A stretch of DNA of 64,000 nucleotides, taken from assembly GCA_013823625.1 (NCBI GenBank), contig PNMM01000001.1:744001-808000 (forward strand), given 5' to 3'. Below are positions 9,066 to 17,857 of this stretch, one piece after another. Positions within the stretch are counted from its first letter, which is position 1, and every line of letters begins with the position of its first letter. A program made the translations under genes and the position numbers. The stretch comes from Microbacterium sp. GTDB taxonomy: Bacteria; Actinomycetota; Actinomycetes; Actinomycetales; Microbacteriaceae. Below the pieces are notes generated by a model. That model searched no databases. It was not told where the DNA came from and saw nothing but the letters and a program-made list of their open reading frames with translations.

Positions 9066-10220
9066 GTGACCTCGAAACAGAACTATCTCGCCGTGATTAA
9101 GGTCGTCGGCATCGGCGGTGGCGGCGTCAATGCCGTCAACCGCATGATCGAGCTGGGGCTGCGCGGCGTCGAGTTCATCGCGATCAACACCGACGCTCAG
9201 GCTCTGCTCATGAGCGATGCCGATGTGAAGCTCGACGTGGGCCGCGAGCTCACTCGAGGTCTCGGAGCCGGCGCCGACCCCGAGGTGGGGCGACGAGCAG
9301 CTGAAGACCACGCCGAAGAGATCGAAGAGGCCCTCGCGGGCGCCGACATGGTGTTCGTGACGGCGGGCGAAGGCGGCGGAACGGGCACCGGCGGAGCACC
9401 CGTCGTTGCGCGCATTGCCAAGTCAATCGGGGCGCTCACGATTGGTGTTGTCACGAAGCCCTTCGCGTTCGAAGGTAAGCGGCGGCAGGCTCAGGCTGAT
9501 CTGGGCGTTGCGCAGCTCAAGAACGAGGTCGACACCCTCATCGTCGTGCCGAATGATCGACTGCTCGAGATCAGCGATCGCGGAATCTCGATGCTCGAAG
9601 CCTTCGCGACGGCCGACCAGGTGCTCCTCGCCGGCGTGCAAGGAATCACCGACCTCATCACGACTCCCGGTCTTATCAACCTCGACTTCGCCGACGTCAA
9701 GAGCGTCATGCAAGGCGCCGGCTCGGCCCTCATGGGCATTGGCTCGGCGCGCGGAGCAGACCGCGCTATCAAGGCAGCCGAACTCGCCGTGGCGAGCCCC
9801 CTGCTCGAAGCGAGCATCGATGGTGCGCACGGGGTGCTGCTGTCGATCCAGGGCGGCTCGAACCTCGGCATCTTCGAGATCAATGACGCTGCCCGCCTCG
9901 TGCAAGAGGCCGTGCACCCCGAAGCGAACATCATCTTCGGTGCCGTCATCGACGACACCCTGGGCGATGAGGTTCGCGTGACGGTCATTGCCGCCGGCTT
10001 TGACGGGGGAGAACCCACCGTCGTGCACCGCGATCGCCGCGCAAACTTTCAGGCTGCAGACGGCTACACCGCTGCGGCAGCGCCCGCGGCTGTCGGTGTC
10101 GACGCGGCGCTCACCGAGCGTGCGTGGGCTGACGATGGCGGCCTCGCGCCGACCGCTCCCATCGGTTCACTTGAGGCAGACTCTGACGACGATCTCGACA
10201 TCCCTGACTTTTTGCGCTGA
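9066..10220 (+). CDS. ftsZ: Cell division GTPase FtsZ
   Basis: FtsZ polymerises into the cytokinetic ring at midcell. The 384-residue protein has the GTP-binding [13 protein letters not shown] near residue 16, the tubulin signature [10 protein letters not shown] (101-110), and the T7 loop region with [12 protein letters not shown] variable linker (about 315-373) ends in the acidic tail [11 protein letters not shown], the site used by SepF and other partners. The GTG start is backed by GGAAGG 7 bases upstream and by the conserved N-terminus [14 protein letters not shown]. Confidence 0.97.
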   Translation: MTSKQNYLAVIKVVGIGGGGVNAVNRMIELGLRGVEFIAINTDAQALLMSDADVKLDVGRELTRGLGAGADPEVGRRAAEDHAEEIEEALAGADMVFVTAGEGGGTGTGGAPVVARIAKSIGALTIGVVTKPFAFEGKRRQAQADLGVAQLKNEVDTLIVVPNDRLLEISDRGISMLEAFATADQVLLAGVQGITDLITTPGLINLDFADVKSVMQGAGSALMGIGSARGADRAIKAAELAVASPLLEASIDGAHGVLLSIQGGSNLGIFEINDAARLVQEAVHPEANIIFGAVIDDTLGDEVRVTVIAAGFDGGEPTVVHRDRRANFQAADGYTAAAAPAAVGVDAALTERAWADDGGLAPTAPIGSLEADSDDDLDIPDFLR

Positions 10221-10222
10221 GG

Positions 10223-10897
10223 ATGACAACCGAGCTCGCTGAGCGGTACGCACGCGTCGAATCCGCGGTCGCCGAGGCGTGCCGGGTGGCGTCGCGGCCA
10301 CGCGGTGACGTGACGCTCATCGTGGTCACCAAGTTTCATCCCGCATCTCTCATTCGCGATCTTGCGGCTCTCGGAGTGCGTGATGTTGGTGAGAATCGGC
10401 ATCAGGATGCTGCGCCAAAGGCAGCGCTCCTCACCGATCTCCCGCTCACGTGGCATTTCGTCGGGCAATTGCAGTCGAACAAGGCGCGCGCAGTCGCTGA
10501 GTATGCGCGCGTTATCCACTCGGTTGACCGCGACTCGCTCGTGACCGCACTCGCCCGGGTTGAGCGCCCGCTCGACGTGTTCCTTGAAGTGAATCTCACC
10601 GACGATCCCGGGCGCGGCGGGGTTGAGCCGAGTGGGCTCGTTGCTCTCGCTGAGCGCGTGCTCGAGCATCCGTCGCTCACGTTGCGGGGCGTCATGGCCG
10701 TGGCCCCTGTAGGCGAGCAGCCACGGGCTGCATTCGCACGCGTGCGTGAGCTCTCAAACCTCGTGCGCACCGTTGCTCCCACGGCAACCGACATCTCGGC
10801 GGGTATGTCGGGCGACTTCGCCGAGGCGATTGCCGAAGGAGCGACACACCTGCGCATCGGTGCCGCAATCACGGGAAATCGGCCTGTTGGCCCTTAA
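10223..10897 (+). CDS. YggS-family pyridoxal phosphate homeostasis protein
   Basis: A single-domain PLP-binding protein (224 residues) of the YggS/PROSC family, which buffers pyridoxal phosphate and has no known catalytic activity. The Schiff-base lysine is K37 in LIVVTKFHP. GVRDVGENRHQDA, WHFVGQLQSNKAR and the C-terminal MSGDFAEAIAEGATHLRIG (phosphate-binding region) are typical. It begins 2 bases after ftsZ and precedes sepF, the usual order in Gram-positive dcw clusters. Confidence 0.94.
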   Translation: MTTELAERYARVESAVAEACRVASRPRGDVTLIVVTKFHPASLIRDLAALGVRDVGENRHQDAAPKAALLTDLPLTWHFVGQLQSNKARAVAEYARVIHSVDRDSLVTALARVERPLDVFLEVNLTDDPGRGGVEPSGLVALAERVLEHPSLTLRGVMAVAPVGEQPRAAFARVRELSNLVRTVAPTATDISAGMSGDFAEAIAEGATHLRIGAAITGNRPVGP

Positions 10898-10931
10898 CCT
10901 GGCGATAGTCACGACCCGTTAGGACGATCAC

Positions 10932-11396
10932 ATGACCAATCCCTTGCGCAAGACGATGGTGTATCTCGGCCTTGCCGATGAAGAGGTTGAGTACGACCAG
11001 CACCCCACGACCGCGGTGGCGTCGTCGCCCACGACCGCGGTTGCTGCTCAGCGTGCCCCCGTGACGCCGTTGCGGCGCAGCGCCCCGGCTCGACAGGTCG
11101 CGCCCTCAGACATGAACGAGATCCTCACCGTGCACCCGCGTGCCTACAAAGACGCGCAAGTCATTGCCGAGAGCTTTCGCGAGGGCATCCCCGTGATCAT
11201 CAACCTGTCGCAGATGCCCGAGAGCGAGGCGCGTCGGCTCGTGGACTTCGCGAGCGGACTCTCGCAAGGTCTCTATGGCCGCATTGAGCGGGTTACGAGC
11301 AAGGTCTTCTTGTTGTCGCCCGCGCATGTTGCCACGAGCGGTGACGCCGCCGACATCGAGCCCGACGTCGACGCATCGTTCATCGGTCGCGACTAA
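10932..11396 (+). CDS. sepF: Cell division protein SepF
   Basis: SepF anchors FtsZ filaments to the membrane. The 154-residue protein has the short N-terminal membrane-targeting helix ([16 protein letters not shown]), a flexible alanine/threonine-rich linker (about 22-60), and the DUF552 core from [15 protein letters not shown] to [19 protein letters not shown] ribosome binding site precedes the ATG. Actinobacteria lack FtsA and ZipA, so SepF is the expected main FtsZ anchor. Confidence 0.95.
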   Translation: MTNPLRKTMVYLGLADEEVEYDQHPTTAVASSPTTAVAAQRAPVTPLRRSAPARQVAPSDMNEILTVHPRAYKDAQVIAESFREGIPVIINLSQMPESEARRLVDFASGLSQGLYGRIERVTSKVFLLSPAHVATSGDAADIEPDVDASFIGRD

Positions 11397-11420
11397 ACAC
11401 GACCTCACCGTTTCGCGTTC

Positions 11421-11459
11421 GATCGTCGTGCGCGATCGTCGTGCGCGATCGTCGTGCGC
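11421..11459. repeat. Three exact 13-bp tandem repeats
   Basis: The unit GATCGTCGTGCGC occurs three times with no mismatch at 11421-11433, 11434-11446 and 11447-11459, in the 95-base gap between sepF and yggT. Each unit junction forms a GCGCGATCG block. The array is outside any gene. Confidence 0.9.
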
Positions 11460-11491
11460 GAGCACTCAGCAGAACCTGAGACAATGCACCT

Positions 11492-11785
11492 GTGACGCTC
11501 GTCTTCTCGATCATCTTGTCGGTCATTTACGTGGCCCTGCTGATCGTCTTTATTGCCATGTGGGTACGGTTCGTATTCGATTGGGTGCAAGTGCTGAACC
11601 CAGCTTTTCGCCCTCGCGGATTCGTCGTTCTCCTGGCGGAGACGAGCTACACAATTACTGATCCACCGCTCAAAGCTGTGCGTCGGGTTATCCCGCCGCT
11701 GCAGTTGGGGTCGGTTCGACTTGACTTGGCCTGGACGATTGTCTTGATCGTTTTGCTCATTCTCATGTCGCTTGTCAGCCGATAA
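11492..11785 (+). CDS. YggT-family membrane protein
   Basis: A 97-residue protein with two membrane helices (about 4-26 and 76-96) linked by a loop with TITDPPLKAVRRVIPP, the YggT signature. The family sits next to sepF in many Gram-positive bacteria and is linked to division or cell shape, but its molecular role is unknown. The start is GTG. It is separated from sepF by a short repeat array. Confidence 0.88.
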   Translation: MTLVFSIILSVIYVALLIVFIAMWVRFVFDWVQVLNPAFRPRGFVVLLAETSYTITDPPLKAVRRVIPPLQLGSVRLDLAWTIVLIVLLILMSLVSR

Positions 11786-11859
11786 TCCGGGCTGATTCCT
11801 GGCCCGAACCACTCTGTGCGGGGTACGCTTCCTGAAACGGAAGTGACGTATGTGACAAG

Positions 11860-11889
11860 TTGTTGCTAGCGTTACCCCATCGTTATTGT
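11860..11889 (+). promoter_or_regulatory. Possible divIVA promoter
   Basis: TTGTTG (11860-11865) is followed 18 bases later by TATTGT (11884-11889), a reasonable vegetative promoter about 30 bases before the divIVA start. A small hairpin CTTCC/GGAAG lies just upstream. Judged by eye only. Confidence 0.4.
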
Positions 11890-11918
11890 CCGCTCCAGAA
11901 AGTTTCGAGGTGACGCGC

Positions 11919-12710
11919 ATGGCTCTCACGCCCGAAGATGTCGTCAACAAGCGCTTCCAATCGACCAAGTTCCGCGAGGGCTACGACCAAGACGAGGTCG
12001 ATGACTTCCTCGACGAGATCGTTGTCGAGCTGCGTCGTCTCACGCAAGAGAACGACGAGTTGCGTCAGCGACTGGTTGCGGCCGATGCCCGCATGGCCGA
12101 GTTGCAACGAGGAGCCGCGTCGGCCCCGATGGCCGCTCCGGCTTCGGCACCCGCGCCCGCGGCAGCGCCTGCTCCCATGCCGTTCCCGGTCGCCGATGGT
12201 CCTTCGCTTCCCGGTGCTGAGCCCGGTGTCGACACCAACAACTTGCTCCAGCTCGCACGTCGTCTGCACGAAGAGCACGTTCGCGAGGGTCTCGCCAAGA
12301 AAGACCAGATCATCGCAGAGGGGCAGGCCGAGGCCGCTCGCATTGTGGCCGAAGCGACGAGCTCGCAGCAGGGTCAACTGCAGTCTCTCGAGCGCGAGCG
12401 CATGGCCTTGCAGCAGCGTGTTGACGAGTTGCGCACCTTCGAGCGTGAGTACCGTCAGCAGCTGCGCACCTACATTCAGGGTCAGCTCACCGAACTCGAG
12501 GGCACGGCACAGCCCGCGGCCGCACCGGCCGCGACGGTTGGCTCGGCTCCCGTCGGCAATGCCCCCAGCTATGGCTCTGCCCCCGGGTACGGCGCTGAGC
12601 AGTCCTACCCGGCCTCGGCACCCGCATACCCGGCAGCGCCCGCACCGGCGCAGGGTTATCCGGCGCCGCAGTCGGCACCTCCCGGGCAGTTTCCGGGCTA
12701 CGGCTCCTAA
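11919..12710 (+). CDS. divIVA: Polar growth/division protein DivIVA (Wag31)
   Basis: A cytoplasmic coiled-coil scaffold that marks negatively curved membrane and directs polar growth in actinobacteria. The start MALTPEDVVNKRF at 11919 matches the family; an upstream in-frame ATG at 11886 is not needed. Residues 1-60 form the membrane-binding DivIVA domain (FREGYDQDEVDDFLDEIV). A Pro/Ala linker (about 65-100) precedes a second coiled coil rich in Glu and Gln (about 108-200). The tail is low-complexity, rich in YPAP/YG repeats. The protein has 263 residues. Confidence 0.94.
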   Translation: MALTPEDVVNKRFQSTKFREGYDQDEVDDFLDEIVVELRRLTQENDELRQRLVAADARMAELQRGAASAPMAAPASAPAPAAAPAPMPFPVADGPSLPGAEPGVDTNNLLQLARRLHEEHVREGLAKKDQIIAEGQAEAARIVAEATSSQQGQLQSLERERMALQQRVDELRTFEREYRQQLRTYIQGQLTELEGTAQPAAAPAATVGSAPVGNAPSYGSAPGYGAEQSYPASAPAYPAAPAPAQGYPAPQSAPPGQFPGYGS

Positions 12711-12765
12711 TCCCCACTAGTTCTCTCGACCCCAGGGTCGGCATGGAATCCACGGGAGCGCGACG

Positions 12766-13689
12766 GTGACCGAGTCGCGCTCCCTTCCTGTGCCTCCGGG
12801 GCGCGCCGGAGAACGCGTGGATGTGGCGCTCGCCACCCTGCTCGGATTCTCGCGAACGCAGGCGGCCGAGATCGCCGACGCCGGGGGAGTGACGCTCGAC
12901 GGGCGGCCGGTCGGCAAGTCAGACCGAGTCGTGGCAGACGCCTGGCTCGAGGTGACGTGGCAGCCGCGTCGAGAGGTTCGCATTGAGCCGATCCCCGTGC
13001 GCGATCTCGGCATCGTTCACGATGACGACGACCTTGTTGTCGTCGACAAGCCTGTCGGCGTCGCCGCCCACCCGTCGGCCGGGTGGGAGGGTCCGACGGT
13101 GATCGGGGCTCTGGCGGCTGCGGGTTACCGCGTCGCAACCTCTGGCCCCGCCGAGCGCGCGGGAATCGTTCATCGACTCGACGCCGGCACAAGTGGGCTC
13201 ATGGTCGTGGCCAAGTCGGAGTCTGCGTATCGCGAACTCAAGCGCCAGTTTCATGATCGTGAGGTCGAGAAGATCTACCACGCCACGGTGCAGGGGCATC
13301 CTGATCCGCTGTCGGGAACGATCGACGCGCCCATCGGGCGGCATCCCGGCAGTGCCTGGAAGTTCGCGGTGGTGGCGGGCGGAAAGCCCTCGGTTACCCA
13401 CTACGACACGATCGAGGCCTTTGCCGGTGCCTCGTTGCTCGAGATTCACCTCGAGACGGGGCGTACCCATCAGATTCGCGTGCACATGGCGGCGCAGCGC
13501 CACCCGTGTGTCGGAGACGCCATGTACGGTGCCGACCCCACGCTGAGCGCACGTTTAGGGCTTGAGCGGCAGTGGTTGCACGCCATGCGGTTGGGATTTC
13601 GGCATCCGTCGACAGGGGAGTGGAACGAATTCTCGTCACGGTATCCGGCCGATCTTCAGCACGCTCTCGACGTCTTGGGCGGCTCGTAA
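12766..13689 (+). CDS. rluD: RluD-type 23S rRNA pseudouridine synthase
   Basis: A RluA-family pseudouridine synthase of 307 residues. An S4 RNA-binding domain occupies about 17-64 ([20 protein letters not shown]). The catalytic motif [13 protein letters not shown] carries the essential Asp139. The C-terminal [13 protein letters not shown] and [10 protein letters not shown] motifs are intact. A GGGAG ribosome binding site precedes the GTG. In many actinobacteria lspA lies immediately before this gene; here divIVA is the direct neighbour. Whether it modifies the RluD positions or others cannot be read from sequence. Confidence 0.9.
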   Translation: MTESRSLPVPPGRAGERVDVALATLLGFSRTQAAEIADAGGVTLDGRPVGKSDRVVADAWLEVTWQPRREVRIEPIPVRDLGIVHDDDDLVVVDKPVGVAAHPSAGWEGPTVIGALAAAGYRVATSGPAERAGIVHRLDAGTSGLMVVAKSESAYRELKRQFHDREVEKIYHATVQGHPDPLSGTIDAPIGRHPGSAWKFAVVAGGKPSVTHYDTIEAFAGASLLEIHLETGRTHQIRVHMAAQRHPCVGDAMYGADPTLSARLGLERQWLHAMRLGFRHPSTGEWNEFSSRYPADLQHALDVLGGS

Positions 13690-13766
13690 CGCGCTCGTCG
13701 GGCGCACCATATCGCCCTCGTGACACGACCTAGACTGAGGGTCCGGATCGACACGTCGGAGGCCGC

Positions 13767-16700
13767 GTGACCACTCGAGCAGACTCGTTCGTGCACTTGC
13801 ACGTACACAGCGAGTACTCGATGCTCGATGGCGCCGCACGAGTGAAGCCGCTCATCACCGAGGCCGTCGCTCAAGGTATGCCGGCCATCGCCGTCACCGA
13901 CCACGGCAACATGTTCGGCGCCTTCGACTTCTGGAAAACGGCGACCGACGCCGGCATCAAGCCCATCATCGGCATCGAGGCCTATCTCACCCCCGGCACT
14001 CACCGCACCGACAAGACGCGGGTTAAGTGGGGCTCGGGTGGCGAAGACGATGTGTCGGGAGCGGGCGCCTACACGCACCTCACGATGCTCGCGGCGACGA
14101 CCACGGGCATGCACAACCTGTTTCGCATGGCCTCTCTCGCGTCAATCGAGGGCTACTACTTCAAGCCGCGCATGGACCGCGAGCTGCTCAGCCGCTACTC
14201 CGAGGGCATCATCGCGACCACCGGGTGTGTGAGCGGCGAGGTGCAGACGCGCTTGCGGCTCGGTGACTACGAGAAGGCGCGTGAGGCGGCGGCGGAGTTC
14301 CGCGACATTTTCGGGGCCGAGAACTACTTCGTCGAGATCATGGACCACGGGCTCGGTATCGAGCGCCGCACGATGACCGACCTCATTCGGCTCGCGAAAG
14401 ACCTTGGCCTGCCGCTCGTGGCCACCAACGACTTGCACTACACGCACGCGGGCGATGCCGGCTCACATGCCGCTCTGCTGTGTGTGCAATCGGGCAGCAC
14501 GCTCGATGACCCCAACCGTTTCAAGTTCGATGCCGATGAGTTTTACCTCAAGACTCCGGCGCAAATGCGCGAGCTGTTTCGCGACTATCCCGAGGCGTGC
14601 GACAACACTCTGCTGATCGCTGAGCGCGCCGATGTCACTTTCAACACCTCGGCCAACTACATGCCGCGGTATCCCGTGCCTGAGGGTGAAACCGAGAACA
14701 GCTGGTTCGTCTCAGAGGTTGAGCGCGGTTTAGCCGTGCGGTACCCCCGCGGTGTTCCGGATGCCGTGCGCGCGCGCGCCGAGTACGAGATCGGCGTCAT
14801 CACCCAAATGGGTTTCGCGGGCTACTTTCTCGTCGTCGCCGACTTCATCAACTGGTCCAAGAGCAACGGGATTCGCGTGGGCCCCGGCCGCGGTTCGGGG
14901 GCCGGCTCGATGGCTGCCTATGCCATGCGCATCACTGATCTCGACCCGCTCGAGCACGGCCTCATCTTCGAGCGCTTCCTCAACCCTGACCGCGTGTCGA
15001 TGCCCGACTTTGACGTCGACTTCGACGACCGCCGCCGCGGTGAAGTCATTCGTTATGTGACCGAGAAGTACGGCGACGAGCGCGTGGCGCAGATCGTGAC
15101 CTACGGCACGATCAAGGCGAAGCAGGCGCTCAAAGACAGCTCGCGCGTGCTCGGCTTTCCGTTTGGCATGGGCGAGAAGCTCACGAAGGCGATGCCCCCC
15201 GCGATCATGGGCAAAGACATGCCCTTGGCGGGCATCCTCGACAAAACGCACGAACGGTACAAAGAGGCCGGTGACTTTCGTGCCCTCATCGAGGTCGACG
15301 CCGAGGCGCGTACGGTCTTCGACACCGCGCTGGGGCTCGAAAACCTGAAGCGGCAGTGGGGCGTGCACGCGGCCGGCGTGATCATGTCGAGCGAACCCCT
15401 CATCGACATCATCCCGATCATGAAGCGCGAGCAAGACGGTCAGATCGTCACGCAGTTCGACTTCCCTGCGTCTGAGGCGCTGGGGCTCGTCAAGATGGAC
15501 TTCCTTGGCCTGCGCAACCTCACGATTATCGACGACGCGCTCGACAACATTGAGGCCAACCGCGGCGTTCGGCTCGTGCTCGAAGATCTCACGCTCGATG
15601 ACCTCGCGGCGTACGAGTTGCTCGCTCGCGGCGACACGCTCGGGGTCTTCCAGCTCGACGGTGGGCCCATGCGTTCGCTCTTGCGCATGATGAAGCCCGA
15701 CAACTTCGAAGACATCTCGGCCGTGCTTGCTTTGTATCGCCCCGGCCCGATGGGTGCTGACTCGCACACGAATTATGCGCTGCGCAAGAACGCTCGCCAA
15801 GAGATCACGCCGATTCACCCCGAGCTCGCTGAACCGCTCGCGGAGGTGCTCGGCGGTACGTACGGCCTCATCGTGTACCAAGAGCAAGTCATGGAGATCG
15901 CGCAGAAGCTCGCGGGCTACACGCTCGCGCAGGCCGACCTCTTGCGCCGCGCGATGGGCAAGAAGAAGAAAGAAGAGCTCGACAAGCAGTACGAAAACTT
16001 CGAGGCCGGGATGACCGCCAACGGCTACTCAGCCGCCGCCGTCAAGACGCTCTGGGACATCCTCGTGCCGTTCTCTGACTACGCCTTCAACAAGGCGCAC
16101 TCCGCGGCCTATGGCGTCGTCTCGTACTGGACCGCCTACCTCAAGGCGCACTACCCGGCCGAGTACATGGCCGCACTGCTGACGAGTGTCGGCGATTCAA
16201 AAGACAAGATGGCCGTCTACCTCAACGAGTGCCGCCGCATGGGCATTACGGTGCTGCCGCCTGATGTGAACGAGTCGATTGAGTACTTCGCCGCCGTCGG
16301 CGACGACATCCGGTTTGGGCTCGGAGCAGTGCGAAACGTGGGGCACAACGTCGTCGAGGGAATTCGCTCGTCGCGCGAGAAGAAGGGCCGATTCACGGGC
16401 TTCTTCGACTTCTTGAAGAAAGTGCCGAGCACGGTCGCCAATAAGCGCGCGATTGAGTCGTTAATCAAGGCGGGTGCCTTCGATTCGCTCGGCGCGACAC
16501 GGCGCGCTCTCATGGAGATTCACGAGGGCGCCGTCGAGGCAGCGGTGAAAGAAAAGCGCGCAGAAGAAAACGGCGATGTCGGCTTCGACTTCGACAGCCT
16601 CTTCGATGAGCCGGATCAGTCGGCGGGTCATGTGCCTGACCGCCCAGAGTGGGCGAAGAAAGACAAGCTGGCCTTCGAGCGCGAGATGCTCGGGCTCTAT

Positions 16701-17282
16701 GTGTCTGACCATCCGCTTGCCGGTCTTGAACGTGCCCTGGCCCAGCATGCCGGCACCGGAATCGCTGAGCTGAACGACAACCCGCCCGCCGACGGCGAGC
16801 AAGTGACCGTCGCCGGACTCATTACGAGTGTTCAGCACCGCGTTGCACGACAGTCGGGCAACCCCTACGGCATGGTCACCCTCGAAGACTTCGGCGGCGA
16901 GATCAGCATCATGTTCTTGGGCAAGACCTACCTCGAGTTCGGTTCGCGCCTGGCCGCCGACAGCATCGTCGTTGTGCGGGGTCGCGTCAATCATCGCGAC
17001 GACGGCATCACGCTGCAGGCCATGAGCCTCAACCAGCCCGACTTCGGTATTGCGACCGAGAGCGGCCCGCTCACCCTCACCGTGCGTGAGAGTCGCGCAA
17101 CCGTCGATGTCGTCAGCGAGCTCGATGCCGTGCTGCTGCGCCACGCTGGCTCAACAGAGGTGCGGTTGCGCTTGCTTCGCGACGACTCGGCGCGCGTATT
17201 CGAGCTGCCGCACCGCGTCGAACCGTCGGCCGGGTTCTTCGGCGAGGTCAAGAGCCTGCTCGGCCCTCGGGCCCTGAACTAA
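13767..17282 (+). CDS. dnaE: DNA polymerase III alpha subunit
   Basis: The replicative polymerase catalytic subunit, 1171 residues, a normal length for DnaE1. Order of parts: PHP domain (HLHVHSEYSMLDG, 10-22), palm with catalytic aspartates in PDFDVDFDD (413-421) and VKMDFLG (about 577-583), fingers, tandem helix-hairpin-helix, and an OB fold (about 1011-1090, VTVAGLITSVQHRV). The C-terminal tail is short. The GTG at 13767 is chosen because the PHP motif begins 9 residues later. It ends 6 bases before a convergent gene. Confidence 0.97.
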   Translation: MTTRADSFVHLHVHSEYSMLDGAARVKPLITEAVAQGMPAIAVTDHGNMFGAFDFWKTATDAGIKPIIGIEAYLTPGTHRTDKTRVKWGSGGEDDVSGAGAYTHLTMLAATTTGMHNLFRMASLASIEGYYFKPRMDRELLSRYSEGIIATTGCVSGEVQTRLRLGDYEKAREAAAEFRDIFGAENYFVEIMDHGLGIERRTMTDLIRLAKDLGLPLVATNDLHYTHAGDAGSHAALLCVQSGSTLDDPNRFKFDADEFYLKTPAQMRELFRDYPEACDNTLLIAERADVTFNTSANYMPRYPVPEGETENSWFVSEVERGLAVRYPRGVPDAVRARAEYEIGVITQMGFAGYFLVVADFINWSKSNGIRVGPGRGSGAGSMAAYAMRITDLDPLEHGLIFERFLNPDRVSMPDFDVDFDDRRRGEVIRYVTEKYGDERVAQIVTYGTIKAKQALKDSSRVLGFPFGMGEKLTKAMPPAIMGKDMPLAGILDKTHERYKEAGDFRALIEVDAEARTVFDTALGLENLKRQWGVHAAGVIMSSEPLIDIIPIMKREQDGQIVTQFDFPASEALGLVKMDFLGLRNLTIIDDALDNIEANRGVRLVLEDLTLDDLAAYELLARGDTLGVFQLDGGPMRSLLRMMKPDNFEDISAVLALYRPGPMGADSHTNYALRKNARQEITPIHPELAEPLAEVLGGTYGLIVYQEQVMEIAQKLAGYTLAQADLLRRAMGKKKKEELDKQYENFEAGMTANGYSAAAVKTLWDILVPFSDYAFNKAHSAAYGVVSYWTAYLKAHYPAEYMAALLTSVGDSKDKMAVYLNECRRMGITVLPPDVNESIEYFAAVGDDIRFGLGAVRNVGHNVVEGIRSSREKKGRFTGFFDFLKKVPSTVANKRAIESLIKAGAFDSLGATRRALMEIHEGAVEAAVKEKRAEENGDVGFDFDSLFDEPDQSAGHVPDRPEWAKKDKLAFEREMLGLYVSDHPLAGLERALAQHAGTGIAELNDNPPADGEQVTVAGLITSVQHRVARQSGNPYGMVTLEDFGGEISIMFLGKTYLEFGSRLAADSIVVVRGRVNHRDDGITLQAMSLNQPDFGIATESGPLTLTVRESRATVDVVSELDAVLLRHAGSTEVRLRLLRDDSARVFELPHRVEPSAGFFGEVKSLLGPRALN

Positions 17283-17288
17283 AGGGCG

Positions 17289-17792
17289 CTAGAGCTCGGC
17301 GCCGAGGGCACGATAGGCGCGCTCGTGGTACAGCAGCGGCTCGTCGGGCTCTCCAATACCGCCCTCGTCGATCTGCACGGCGATCATGGCGTTGCCGGCG
17401 ACGGGTGTGCGCGCGACGATCGTGCCCACCATCCACGCTGTGACGTCTTTGAGAATGGGCAGCCCGTGCGGTCCCGGCTCCCAGTGGTCGCCGTCGAAAC
17501 GGTGGGCGTTGTCGCCCGCCATGATCTTGGCCACGGCAAAGTCGTCTTGACCCATCATGTGGATGGCGACGCGGTCGGTCTGCTCGATCGCGGGCCACGA
17601 GCTCGCCGTGCGTGCCATATTGAAGGTGGCGAGCGGCGGAACAGCGGCGAGCGATGCGAGGGATGTTGCGGTGAACCCCACGGGTCGGCCATCGGGCGTC
17701 AGCGCGGTGATCACCGCGACTCCCGCCGCGTGGCGACGGAAGGCTTGCGCAAAGGCATCGAAACCGGTGGCGTCAGGAGCAGTGGTCATCAC
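17289..17792 (-). CDS. Flavin reductase-like FMN-binding protein
   Basis: A 167-residue protein of the DIM6/NTAB flavin reductase fold. The family signature runs from the N-terminus: FAQAFRRHAAGVAVITA, then PVGFTATSLASLAAVPPLATFN, which forms the FMN site, and a SWPAI segment. Members use NAD(P)H to reduce free flavin or act as partners of two-component monooxygenases; no monooxygenase is adjacent, so the partner and substrate are unknown. It is convergent with dnaE and divergent from hisD, 65 bases away. Confidence 0.82.
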   Translation of the reverse strand: MMTTAPDATGFDAFAQAFRRHAAGVAVITALTPDGRPVGFTATSLASLAAVPPLATFNMARTASSWPAIEQTDRVAIHMMGQDDFAVAKIMAGDNAHRFDGDHWEPGPHGLPILKDVTAWMVGTIVARTPVAGNAMIAVQIDEGGIGEPDEPLLYHERAYRALGAEL

Positions 17793-17857
17793 GGTCTATG
17801 CAACCGCATGTGCGCCCGGGTATTCCCGAGGCTGGCCGCGATTAGGCTGAACGCGTC

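Noticed and set aside
11421-11459. CRISPR-like array
   Set aside because: Units are 13 bp, directly adjacent and without spacers, and no cas gene is nearby.
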